From Martensiomyces pterosporus (Eukaryota; Kickxellomycota; Kickxellomycetes; Kickxellales; Kickxellaceae), in NCBI GenBank assembly GCA_025201845.1, contig MU603934.1:186001-250000 (forward strand): 64,000 nt of DNA, in the 5' to 3' direction. Below the pieces are notes generated by a model. It saw nothing but the letters and a program-made list of their open reading frames with translations. It searched no databases and had not been told where the DNA came from. Shown here one piece after another: positions 1-12,306 of the stretch; position 1 is the first letter of the stretch, and the number at the start of each line of letters is the position of its first letter. The translations under genes were made by a program, and so were the position numbers.

Positions 1-952
<952 letters not shown>

Positions 953-3900
953 TCAATAGGCTATGGAGAGAGGACAAAAAGACAGCAGCATTATTGCAGG
1001 TGAGTAGAATTGGAGCAAGGTGTGCCAGTTGGCTTCCAAGTGAATGCGTCAAGGATCGAGGAGCGCCTGCAGTGTCATTGAATGGAGCCTAGGGCTCACT
1101 CATCCTCCGAGTGCTGCCAGCAAGCCCTCCAGAGGATAATTTGGCAAGGATTTGCCATTTTGTGCTGTGGAACAGCGACAATTACCACTGGCGTTGAGTG
1201 TAGAAGGCAAATGCGCGAGAGAGTGGTGTTTTTTTTTTGCTGCGAGCAGCAGTACAACAGCAGAGAACACAGTGGGCTGGGGCACTGCAGCCAGCCTCGC
1301 GTACATGAGTATGCAGCGAGAATGCAGGCGCTATCTTTCCCGCTCAGGTTCCGATCCTGCAATGCACCAACAAATGGATGCGCCTTGAAAACGCTTGGGA
1401 GTGGCTGTTCCCGAGGTGTTCAGTGAGCACCGCAGAAGAAAGAAGATTTGCAATGTAGATTTTGCGTATGTGGGAACTCGACCGAGTAGTGGCCATGCAT
1501 CATGCTGTGCGATGCAGCGCCCAGCAAAGAAATTTTTTTGTTCGAAGGACAGCAGGATAAGGTGAGAGGGGCATTTGTGAGGAAGTTGGGGCTAGATAGG
1601 CACTTACTGCTGAGATCTCTTTGATGGTGTGGCAAGCTGGTGTACAGAGAGAGCTGAGGGCGGTAAGGCTAGGTGAAGAGAGTGTGGACAGCAGCTGTTG
1701 CTTGACGGTGATGACGATGAAGGGCCAGAATAGACGACGGGGGGAGTCAGGGCTGGTAAGGGTTGCTATTTTAAGTAGGCCGGACCAATGGGTATGTAGA
1801 AAATGAATGTGGCCAGCACAGACAGACAAGGCAAACAGACAGCGTTGCTTAGTAGCCAGCAAGGAAAAGCCTTGGTGGTGGCAATGAATGTGGGGGTGAG
1901 GATGAAGATGAGGGCGATGAAGTGAGCTTGCGTGAGATATGAGGGTTGGTGGTGGTAATGAAAAAAGGATTGAGTCAAGGGATGGCAGGCAAGAAAGACT
2001 TGGCACAGGCAGGCACTGTGGATAATGGATAATAATAATGGTAAGAAATAAAAAGGCATGCGCACACGATACGGGAGTGTAGGTTGAGGCCAGGGGGAGA
2101 GCAGGAACTATATACCCCTCATAAACAAAAGACAACGGAGGGCAAGAGAGCGCTGTTGCTACCAGGCTGCTTTTGTTCGAGAGAAAATACGCCTGATTAG
2201 AAATAGAGGTGGGGGGGAAGTTTCCAGCCGATATAAGCGGCAGGAGTGTTTAGAAGAGCGGTGCTGTTGGTCGAGAGAGAGCGGCTCGGATGGTGGATTT
2301 ACTGGCGCAGAAAAAGAGGAAGGAGGGAAGCTAGTGTGTGCATTTGTGGTTAGCACCCGTGTAAGTTGACTAACAGAGATCAGGATGACTCTTGCCGACA
2401 AGCATACCGCTTCGGAGAAGAGTGGAGGGCTACGGGCAAGAAAGGGTGGAAATGCGTCGCGTTTGCAGGCAATCGCAGTCCGGAGGGATGCAGGCCAAAT
2501 TCTGCACAGAGGAGGGGGTGTCTGGTGGGGTGGTTCCGAGCGGGGAAGGAAGATTGGCCGCCAGCATGAAGCGCAGAGTGGGGGCCGGCGGTGAGACGAG
2601 CAGCAACTTTGCTAATGAAGGATGCTTTGAAGGGTGCGTGAACGGCAGACGTATGAGCGGGTACGACAGATGTGCCGAATTAGGAAGGCGCTGAAATTGG
2701 AGGTTGGGCACGCTACTTTTTGTTTATCTTGCTGGCTTTTGGAGGCAAGATAAAGCAGCGAACAAGCGGGGGCGAGGGGGCTAATCACAACAACGCTGTC
2801 CGTGGGGGATGGGGGTGGGATGTGCGCTATGCCATTTCGACACATCTCCAGATGAATGAGCCAGTGAGTGGACATGATAGCGCAGAACAAACCCCATCGC
2901 TGCTTGCTGCCTCCATGTGCCAAGAGGCGCGCATTCAGCAGCGGCAATAGCCATACAGCGGCGTTCCAGGTAATTGTGGACACGTGAGGGAGCAGAAAGA
3001 GGCTGTTGGCTTGCTCAGGCAAAGACGGCTGGCACTGTGATGGTCGTGCGCATTGAAGGTAGGGAAGGGGTCTGGATTGCCAGTATTGCATCCTTCTGCG
3101 AAACGTAGCTTGCAGGGCAAACGGTTGGTGCAGCAGCGAAATGTCGGTGGACAAGTGCTCGTTGGATGGGTGGATGGGTGGATGGGGATCATCTCTTCAG
3201 GTTGGCTGGTAGTGGTGGCACGCTGGCATGATTTTCTGGGCTTTTGCGTGGAGCCTTTCCAGCATACTGCACACTCAGACTGTGTAGCTATAAGGGTGCA
3301 GAGCACAGGTCTGCTGGAAGAAACATCAGCGCTACCTGGCAATATGGCACCATTCAAGAGAGGGATTGACCGCCGCTAGGTCAGCAAGCAAGCGCCTTTG
3401 TGCCCATGGGCAATCACCATAGCTCGCACGATCACCATAGGCGCACAGCAGGCGCAACCTCGGAACGGCAAACTTGCACACAGGGACTAAAGGTGCCCCG
3501 GCCCAGCACAGGCTCAAGTCGAAGTGGGGGAGGCAGGTCACAATGGCACTGCGCTGCATATTGAACTCAGTGGTTGCTTTTGGCAAGGCAAATGGGGAGG
3601 AGGGCACTCTGCACCAAGGAGAGGCCCCAATCAGCGCAAAAAGAAGGACGACCCCGGCACAGGCTTTTGCTCGGCAGCTGGACGCAGGAGTGATCGGTGC
3701 AAGTAGGAATCCGACAGCTGTGGTAGTATAGTGTGCAGGGCACGAATGGCAAACACACACATTGATAGCATTCTGGCACGACGTGGTAAGGCAGGGCAGC
3801 GGTGTTTTTGCCTGGCAAAGTCGTGCGAAAAAGTAGCCTCGCCAAAAGAGGCATATAGCGAAAGGTCGCAAAATCGGACGGGGGCGATCTGTATAACCAT

Positions 3901-5833
3901 TACTGTGGGTGCGATGTGTGAGTGGTAGACACGCCTACTTACCAAGCAGCAGAACTCTGGAGAGTAGAATGCCCAAACCTTGTAGCAGTGCTGCCCCAGC
4001 AGTAGTCTCAAGTGAATGGCGCTGCTCTGTCGGCAAAGATGGATTTCGGACAGGTATTGAATCCAGGATCGCGGACAGAAGTGCAAAAATAAACTGTGAA
4101 ATAGGGTGGGTGCCAAATAGTGGGCACGAAATAGGGTGCTGGATAAAGACGCTGGTAATACCAATATTTTTACATAGGCGGATCAAAGTCCGAAAGGCCT
4201 GCTATAAATGGCAAGATATTGGTTGTTGGAGAGTGGGGGTGTTGGGAGAAGGAGAAGAAGGAGAAGGGAGAAAGTGACCAAGAGGCTTCGTCGTCTGCCG
4301 AGGTCAGCCCTCTTCTCCAAGTACACTGCAGAGCTGAGGGAGGATGCGACGGCGACATAGCACCTACTCTGCCGACGCCGCTCTGCGCCAAGCGCGACGC
4401 CGACACGTAGCTCGAATAGCAGGCTCATGCCGCACTCGCAAGGCGCTCCCTCTATGTGAGGAGACGAGAAAGTGTCTGGCAAACAGAGCGTACCACTACG
4501 CGCTCTGGTCATGCGCTGCTGGGCTGCCTCTAGTGGGTCTGCCGCTTTCGTCAGTGGGCCAATTAGACATGCTCTTCACTCTGCTCCATACGATCACTTT
4601 TTCCTATTCAATGTCCTCGATCGGCCGTGCGCCGCTTGCGCAGTGCTGCCCCATGCCCCTCTTCGCTTTGCAGCCTGCACGGAGCTGCCTCTTCTGCTCC
4701 AGCCGCGTATGCGCATAGACGCCGAGGCGGAAAGCCTCATCCAACTTTCTCCGACCGCCCCCAACGCATATCCGCGGGGATATGCCTCTCTTGAGCACGC
4801 ATAAACCCACGTTTTCCTATACCCGCCTGTCGCCTGCGACCGCCATTGCTCCGATTTCGAGTTCAAACCGACAATCGCTACCATTGACGTTGCAGCACAA
4901 GTCCACATGAGCAGGGCGTGGTCATTTGATCCGAGGGTAATATGCAACGTTACACTGTGCCCAAATCAATCGACTGGCTTTTTGCTTTATTGAGTTCTGC
5001 CGACAGCTTGGCGTTGCGGTATGAGCAAAATATTTTTCTCACCGAGAAGGGCTTCCATGGCAGGCGGATCCACATGCATCCCAGCTACCCAGGGCCTTGC
5101 GTCGGGGCGTGTCCGCGCAATGGGGGGGGGACGCGGTGGCAAGGAAGAGGACTGCTCACATCGCATGCTGGTTAGAGCCCTCAGAATTGGCATGGTGTGC
5201 GTGTGTGTATGCGCGCGAAAAAAACAACGCAGAATCGCACACCAATTTGTTCAGCAAGCCATGCCAGATCTTATCTCGACACCAGCCTTCTTTAGTTGTT
5301 TAGGGCTCAGATGAGCGGTACGTTGTCAGCAGCCGATATCCCAAAGGTGTGCGGCGCGCGTCTTATGCTTCAAGAGACCGGTGACACGGTCTTGCATGCA
5401 ACGCTTTCTCGAGTACCTTGCTGTAAACACAGGCAAACAGCTGGATGCCCTTACAGCCAGGCACCCCCCGCACATAGAACGGCCGTTAGAAGGAACAAGA
5501 GAGGAATGTGTGTATGCGTATTTGTAAATACAGGGCTTGTTTACCAGTATTTGTTACTTCCATGTTGAAAGCAGCAAACTGTCCCCCAGCCAGTATACCG
5601 CCGGCTTGCCGGCTCGGTCAGCAGAACAGCTCAATGCGCCAGCTCGCTCATGGAAAAACTTTGGCGGCAGCGAGGGTTAGGCAGGGCAGGTAGACAAACA
5701 GACAGGCGCTGCTGCTACTGCGTGTACCACCTGCCGGCTGGCAGCGGCCGCGCATTTTCTGCTTGCTTTGCTGTTTACGCATTAGAAGAACCTATACCTT
5801 ATTTTTTATTAAATAGCGCATTCCGTATAAACA
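953..5833. other. 4.9 kb region without a supportable gene
   Basis: This interval separates the forkhead gene (minus) from the RanBP1 gene (plus), so both read outward from it. The frames here are short or low in complexity. Between about 1200 and 2400 the plus strand is strongly purine-rich, so minus-strand frames translate to Ser/Leu/Pro/His-rich text without domain character. I saw no tRNA B-box and no rRNA. It most likely holds a long regulatory region and possibly spliced 5' UTR for the forkhead gene, plus the RanBP1 promoter. A short tandem GGATGGGT repeat lies near 3165-3187. Confidence 0.5.
4766..4785. repeat. Short inverted repeat
   Basis: The 8-base arms GCATATCC and GGATATGC are perfectly complementary around a GCGG loop. 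It could be a protein-binding palindrome or chance; no gene is attached to it. Confidence 0.4.
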
Positions 5834-6819
5834 ATGGCTGACGTCGAGAACAAGAACGCTGCTGCTGCTGCTGAGGCCCAGGTAAGGCTTTTTGCGGAAC
5901 GCTTTCGGCGCAAGCCAGAATCAGCAGACTGCACTTTGTGCGAGGCAGCACGAAAGCGGCGGAGAGAGGGGATGAGTAGAAATGCGACGCCCTTTCCTCT
6001 GTCCGCTGTAATGCAGTGCGGACGAGTGCATTTTCCAATGCAACACCGTGCTAACAGCTTTTGCCATTGCTTTGTATAGGAGGAGGTCGAGAGCCCCGAC
6101 GTTCACTTTGAGCCCATTGTCAAGCTCGAGGACGTTGTCGTCAAGACACACGAGGAGGATGAGGATGCCATCTTCAAAATGTAAGCTCCAGATTCAGAAT
6201 GCACATATGCCCTGGAAGGAGAGGGGTGGCCGGCGCCCTGGTCGTGCCGCACTTACATGGGCTGCCATGGAGCCAATGTTCTGGATGTAGCAAAGAGCAA
6301 TTCGCAGCCCTGTCTCACTGACCACGTCCTTGTTATGCATATTTACCACTCCAAACGCGATGATAAATGGGTAGGCGCGCTAAGCTTTTCCGCTTCGACA
6401 CCGAGGCCACGGAGTGGAAGGAGCGCGGCACTGGCGATGTCAAGCTTCTGAAGCACCAGGAGACTGGCAGGGTCCGCCTTCTCATGCGTCGTGACAAGAC
6501 CCTCAAGGTCTGTGCCAACCACTACATCACCGAGGACATGGTTCTCTCGCCCAACGTCGGCTCTGACCGCTCGTGGGTCTGGAACGTTGCTGCGGATCTG
6601 GTCGACGACGAGGCCGAGCGCCAGCTCCTTGCCATCCGCTTCGCCAACTCGGAGAACGCCAACAAGTTCAAGGAGGCCTTCGAGGATGCCCGCGAGAACA
6701 ACAAGACCGACTCTGATGCCCCCAAGAAGGAGGCCAAGGCTGAGGAGAAGAAGGAGGACGCCAAGGAGGCTGAGAAGGAGGAGGAGGCTAAGAAGGAGGC
6801 CGAGCCCAAGAAGGATTAA
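5834..6819 (+). CDS. Ran-binding protein 1 homologue (Yrb1 type)
   Basis: There are three exons: 5834-5881, 6080-6180 and 6375-6819. Both introns have GT...AG ends (GTAAGG/TATAG and GTAAGC/GTAG). The joined product has 197 residues, close to yeast Yrb1 (about 201). It carries one RanBD1 domain from roughly residue 20 to 155, with the motifs ARLFRFD-like ([22 protein letters not shown]), [18 protein letters not shown] and [11 protein letters not shown] Lys/Glu/Ala-rich tail follows. Family knowledge: RanBP1 binds RanGTP in the cytoplasm and works with RanGAP to release cargo after nuclear transport. Exon 1 encodes only 16 residues ending in a poly-Ala stretch. The gene converges on adenylylsulfate kinase, with stops 200 bases apart. 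Confidence 0.93.
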
Positions 6820-7018
6820 GCCTTCCCTTGCTTGCTTTCCGCCTTCCGCATGCTCTTCTTCCTTTATCTTTTCTGATTCTAAAATGGGTCCCAGTTGCAC
6901 TCTTAATACAAATACAACGCCCTGTGTGTTTACAAAGCTTGCTCCAATCTCATTCATGGCGTGCGGCAACTAGCAGCTATATTTATACCAGGAATAGTGG
7001 TGGTGCAGACGGCTGATT

Positions 7019-7618
7019 CTAGATGTGCTTGTTGGCAACAAGGTACGCTGTGATATCCTCAACTGCCTCAGCAACGGTCTTCTGGTCGGTGCGGATGTGG
7101 ATCTCGGGGTTAGCCGGCGCCTCGTAGGGTGCGCTGATGCCGGTGAACTCCTTGATCTCGCCAGCACGGGCCTTCTTGTAGAGGCCCTTGGGGTCGCGCT
7201 GCTCAGCGATGCTCACAGGGACATCGGCAAAGACCTCGATGAAGGAAATCCCGGCATCCGCATGGAGCTTGCGAGCACTGTCGCGGTCAGCCTGGTACGG
7301 CGAGATGAAGCTGGTGATTGCAATCGCAGTCGAGTCGGCAAAGAGCTTGCTCACTTCGGCGATACGGCGGATGTTCTCCGTGCGGTCCTCGGGACTGAAT
7401 CCCAGGTTCTTGTTCAGGCCAAAACGGATGTTGTCGCCATCCAGGCGGTAGGCATTGATGCCTCTGTGGAGAAGGTGCTGCTCGAGCGCGGTGGCGATTG
7501 TGCTCTTTCCAGAAGCAGAGAGGCCCGTGAACCAGATGGTGGCGCCATTTTGCTTGAGCAGGCTAGCGCGTTCCTCGCGGGTAACGTTGCCCTCGTGCCA
7601 TGTGATGTTGGTAGACAT
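7019..7618 (-). CDS. MET14: Adenylylsulfate (APS) kinase
   Basis: Intronless frame of 199 residues, the usual length for fungal APS kinase. The P-loop GLSASGKST spans residues 32-40, followed by the APS-kinase hallmarks [17 protein letters not shown] and [11 protein letters not shown], and the FISPY and [18 protein letters not shown] segments of the substrate lid. It phosphorylates adenylylsulfate to PAPS with ATP in the cytosol, the second step of sulfate assimilation. The ATG at 7618 is the only start that gives the conserved N-terminus. A TATATAA element lies about 180 bases upstream. TTTCTTACAG just upstream of the ATG on this strand could be the acceptor of a 5' UTR intron. The gene diverges from SMC2. 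Confidence 0.95.
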   Translation of the reverse strand: MSTNITWHEGNVTREERASLLKQNGATIWFTGLSASGKSTIATALEQHLLHRGINAYRLDGDNIRFGLNKNLGFSPEDRTENIRRIAEVSKLFADSTAIAITSFISPYQADRDSARKLHADAGISFIEVFADVPVSIAEQRDPKGLYKKARAGEIKEFTGISAPYEAPANPEIHIRTDQKTVAEAVEDITAYLVANKHI

Positions 7619-8355
7619 ACTTCAGCTTCTGTGCAAGTATCTGTAAGAAAAGAGTCTATGAGGGCTGGCAGGGCGTGCTGAACAGAGATGCAGGCAGGCA
7701 ACGCAAAGACAGGGCAAGGGAATGGACGATGGGGAGAGGAGAGGAAAAGCAGCGAAATGTCGATTCATGGTACCCGAAGCAAGAGATGGGGGAGTTATAT
7801 ACACGCCGCTCCTATCCATCACGCAATGCGCAGCCGCAGCTATTGGTGCAAAACGCTGATTGAGATTTGCTGCAAGTGCATGCTGGAAATGGCGGGCAGT
7901 TCCTGCCTTATCGCGGAGGCAGCTGCAAGACAGCTCTCTTTCTCACCAGAAGCGCCATTGCGCTGTGAGACGTGCCGCTGGCCGCGCCTATCTTTCGCCC
8001 CGCCAAAACTGGGACAGCGGGCTGCTGACTAAGCCCTGTTACTATATGCATGCTCACACCTGCCGGGGCGGTGGGTTGGTACCAACTCCGAGAAATAGAA
8101 GGCGGCTCGCTCTGGACCGAACCGTCAGAGCCAAACTGGTTCGCTTAAAGTAAACAGAGGATGGAGCAGCAGAACTGCAAAGGGCGAAAAGGCGTTTTGT
8201 CTGGACCAAGCCTTTCTCCACCGGCTTTTCGCCTGCTTTATCTTTGTCGGCTGTTAATAGCTTTTTTATACGCTCTTTTGCTGCAGCAGTCTCGCGTCTA
8301 CCTCTCTCTGGTCTACTAACAAACACTGCACCGCAACGCTTGACAAGGGGACGCA
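7619..8355. other. Divergent promoter region between MET14 and SMC2
   Basis: These 737 bases separate two outward-facing start codons. The frames inside are short and show no domain. Apart from the minus-strand TATA-like element near 7798 I recognised no specific operator; in particular I saw no CACGTG (Cbf1/Met4-type) site. Confidence 0.5.
7795..7801 (-). promoter_or_regulatory. TATA-like box of MET14
   Basis: TATATAA on the minus strand, about 180 bases upstream of the APS kinase start codon. Position and sequence fit a fungal TATA element; there is no experimental support. Confidence 0.45.
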
Positions 8356-11300
8356 ATGTATGTGGAGGAGCTAATTATCGACGGCTTCAAGTCGTACGCC
8401 GCACGTACCCACATTACAGGCTGGGACCACGAGTTCAATGCAATCACTGGGCTGAACGGCTCAGGGAAGTCAAACATCCTCGACGCTATCTGTTTCGTGC
8501 TTGGCATTCGCAACTACAAGCTGGTGAGTCTAAACAAGAGGGCAGCAACACAACGCGCCGTGGACCCGTGGAAGAAGCGGCTTCATCGCTTCCGCAGAGT
8601 TACTAACATGCCTAAGCGCCATCTCCACTGCAAAACAAGCACTCTACTTTGCTAGCTTCGAGCCAACAATATCCAGGACCTCATTTACAAGCGCGGGCAA
8701 GCAGGCATCACCAAGGCATCTGTCACAGTTGTGTTTAGGAACAATGACAGAAAAACCAGCCCACTTGGCTATGAGGACTGCAAGCAGATATCACTCACGC
8801 GCCAGGTAAGTTCATGGAAGGGCAGCACGTCAAGCTATTCCCCCACGCCCAATTTATGCACCAGCAAGCACGCTAAGCACACGCCATGCCGCTCTCCGCT
8901 CAAGATAGATCATGGTCGGCGGAAAGAACAAATACATGATTAACGGCCACTCGGCGCAGGAGCAAGCAGTCGCAAACATGCTTCAGTCGGTGCAGCTCAG
9001 CATCAACAACCCACACTTCTTGATCATGCAGGGCAAAATCACTCAGGTGCTTAACATGCAGCCGCCCGAAATCCTGGCGATGATTGAGGAGGCAGCGGGA
9101 ACGCGCATGTTCGAGGAGCGCAAGGACAAGGCGCTCAAAACGATGTCCAAGAAGGACAGGAAAATCGAGGAGATTACGTCGATTTTGACCGAAGAGATCA
9201 CGCCAAAGCTGGACAAGCTGCGCCACGAGAAGCAGGCTTACCTCGAGTACCAGAAAGTCGAGATTGAACTCGATCGCCTTCGCCGCCTAGCCGTTGCCTA
9301 CGACTACACAAAGTGCGAAGAGTCTATCAGCAACGGCAGCACGTCGCTTGCCGATAGCCGGGCGCGTCTTGAGAGCATGGCCACTCAGCTGGAGACCATA
9401 AAGGCGGAAGTCGCCAATATCTCCAGGAGCAAGGCCCAAATCGAGGAGACTCGCAAGAGCGAGATGTCAAAGAACGGCGAGTACAAGTCCTTGCAAGCAC
9501 AGGTGGACCAGCTTTCAAAGGAGCTGGTGAAGATAAAGACTCAGAGCGATCTCAAGGTTGCCTCTATCAAGGAGGAGCAGGCATCGAAGGCTAGGCTCAT
9601 CGAGTCCCAAAAGACCTGCGAGGAGGAGCTCTCTAAGCGGATCAAGGGCTACGAGACACAGGCTGCAAAGTACGTCGAGGAGAAACGCCAGTACGACGAG
9701 AAGACCAAGGACGTTAGCCAGCTTGAGGAGCTGCTCCAGTCGCTCACGACTGGTGTTGCCACTGACGAGGGCCGCGAAGGTGGGTTCATGCAGCAGCTGC
9801 AAGAGGCAAAGAACGACGCGAACGAGGCAGCCACGGCTACGGAGCAAGCCAAGCTGCGTATTGGTCTGCTGAAGGACGAGTCCAAGGATATCAAAAAGAA
9901 CTTGAAATCCGCACTCGATGAGAACGCGTCTATTCTCAAGGAGAGGCAGTCGTTTGAGGCGCAGATTGCTGACCTCGACAGTCAGATAAAGAGCCACAGG
10001 TACAAGCCTGAAATCAAGCGCGAGCTGGAGAGCAAGCGGTCAGAGCTCCTCCAGCGCCTTGAGTCTGTCGATGAAAAGCGCCGCAGTCTTGAGTCTCGCA
10101 TGGGCAACTTTGACTTCCAGTACCAGGACCCTGTGCGCAACTTTGACCGGAGCAAAGTCAAGGGCCTCGTTGCACAGCTCATCAACATCGAGGAGAAGAA
10201 CAAATTCGCCTCGGTTGCTCTGGAAATCACGGCTGGCGGCAGGATATACAATGTCATTGTTGATGATGACAGCACTGGTGCGCTGCTTCTGAGGAACGGC
10301 AAGCTGAGGCGCCGTGTCACCATCATCCCTCTCAACAAGATCGCCGCACAACGCTTGGACCCCAGCATTGTCAACTTTGCTAAGAATCTGGCTCCTGGCA
10401 AAGTCGACACGGCTCTTTCGCTTGTTGGATACCCTGAGGAGCTCGAGAGCGCCATGGCGTATGTCTTTGGCTCGACGTTTGTCTGCAAGGACCCGCAAAC
10501 TGCAGAGCAGATGGCATTCCACAAGAACATCCGCAAGAAGGCTGTGACCCTTGAGGGAGATGTCTACGACCCTGCCGGCACGATGCAGGGCGGAGCGAAG
10601 CCCTCGTCCGCCGGGATTCTGGGCCGTCTTCAGGAACTCAAGAACGCTCGCCACGAGCACGCAGCGATTCGCAAGGACCTCGCTGCTGTGGAGGCCGAGC
10701 TGGAGGAGATTGACGAGCTCAGGGACGCGTACAACCAGGTTGTGCGTGAATATGACTTGGCCAAGCACAGGCTGTCGCTCATTGAGCAGCAGCTCTCGTA
10801 TAGCTCGCACGCCCAGCTCTCAGCGCGCCTTGAAGAGATCGCTTCCGAGCTAGCTGCCCAGGAATCCACCATCTCGGATGCCACCGCCAAGCACAGCTGG
10901 GCTGTGAAGCGCGCACAGAGGATCGAGAAAGAAATGGGCGAGTTTAGCCGGGACAAGGGGGGCAAAATCAAGCAGCTTAGGAAGCGGCTTGCCGAGCTCA
11001 AGTCTGCGCTGCCCAAGGCTGAGGAGCAGATGAAGGAGTGCCAGCGCATCACGCAGGAGGCGACTCTCGAAAAGGAGGAGATCGAGATCGAGATTGGCGA
11101 GCTTGCTGCTCAAGCAGAAGCCAGCGACAGCTCCATCAAGTCTCTAGAAGCCGAGCACGAGGAGATACAAGCGACACTGCTCAAGACCAAGGAGGAGCTT
11201 GATGCGAAGCAGTCGGCTGTCAGCAGACTGAGCAAGAAGCTGCTTGTCTACGACAAGGAAATCGCTGAGCTCGACCAGCTGCACAGGAACAAGCAGTCTG

Positions 11301-12121
11301 ACATGACCACGATTCAGCTCGAGAGCGAGCAGCTGGCGCATGAGCTTGAGCGGTCTGAAGCTGCCCAGGGCAAGAGCAAGCGCATCCTGGAGACGCTCCT
11401 CAAGGAGAACCCGTGGATTGTCGACCAGAAGCAGTCGTTTGGCCAGCCGGACACTCCGTATGACTTCGTAAAGAACGACCCAGCGCAAGCCAAGCGCCAC
11501 TTGCGCAAGCTCGAGGACCAGTTTGCGTCGATGCGCAAGACCACAAACACTGCTGTCATGACCAACATCGAGAGCGTCACAAAGCGCGAGGCAAGCTTGA
11601 AGCACATGCTCAAGACTGTCATCAAGGACAAGCGCAAGATTGAGGAGACGATCTCGTCGCTGGACAAGTACAAGGTCGAGGCTCTGGAGCGCACATGGAG
11701 ACTGGTCGACAAGGACTTTGGGTCGATCTTTGGCGAGCTGCTGCCTGGAAACACAGCCAGGCTCGAGAAGCTCGAGGGACAGGACCTGTCTGCTGGTCTG
11801 GCTATCAAGGTCAACCTGGGCGGTGTATGGAAGCAGAGCCTCACCGAGCTCAGTGGCGGACAGCGGTCGCTCGTTGCGCTGTCGCTGATTCTCTCGCTGC
11901 TCCAGTTTAAGCCGGCACCCATGTATGTCCTTGACGAGATTGACGCTGCGCTGGATCTGTCGCACACGCAAAACATTGGGCAGCTTTTCAGAACGCGGTT
12001 CAAGGGGTCGCAGTTTATTGTTGTATCCCTCAAGGAGGGCATGTTCAACAACGCCAACGTCGTCTTCCGTGCGCGCTTCCGCAACGGCATCTCGATGGTT
12101 GACCGGATAGCCCAAAACTAG
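8356..12121 (+). CDS. SMC2: Condensin subunit SMC2
   Basis: Three exons, 8356-8523, 8656-8805 and 8909-12121, joined in phase 0, give 1176 residues, the normal SMC2 length. The N-terminal ATPase half has [15 protein letters not shown] and Walker [10 protein letters not shown] (residues 33-41). Exon 2 supplies the Q-loop region [15 protein letters not shown], and exon 3 continues with [17 protein letters not shown] and [10 protein letters not shown]. Long coiled coils flank a hinge near residues 520-680. The C-terminal half has the ABC signature [15 protein letters not shown] and Walker B/D-loop [10 protein letters not shown]. Family knowledge: with SMC4 and the non-SMC subunits it forms condensin, which compacts mitotic chromosomes. 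The MQPPEIL context after LNM separates SMC2 from SMC1, 3 and 4. It converges on the Elg1-like gene, with 185 bases between stops. Confidence 0.97.
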
Positions 12122-12306
12122 CCTCTGTCTGCTGGCGTGGGGCATCGTTGCCACACCAGCGCATGCTCTTTCTTGTGCTGCTTCTGACTTTTATCAACCA
12201 ACTTTCGCTATCTTTTTTTCTTTGAATATACCGCAACGACACGCCTATCAACAAGTGCAGACGCTGGTGGCAAGTATGGACGAGAGGCTATATCGGCAGA
12301 GCCAGC

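Noticed and set aside
1500..2135. 211-codon minus-strand frame upstream of the forkhead gene.
   Set aside because: Ser/Leu/Pro/His-rich text from a pyrimidine-rich strand, with no domain, signal or membrane pattern that looks evolved.
4472..4804. Plus-strand frame with Cys/Ala/Leu-rich text near 4.6 kb, considered as a gene fragment or pseudogene.
   Set aside because: No family recognisable in any frame; nothing to show it was ever coding.
11144..12154. 336-codon minus-strand frame over the SMC2 C-terminus.
   Set aside because: The plus strand encodes the conserved SMC2 head domain; the antisense frame has no homology signs.
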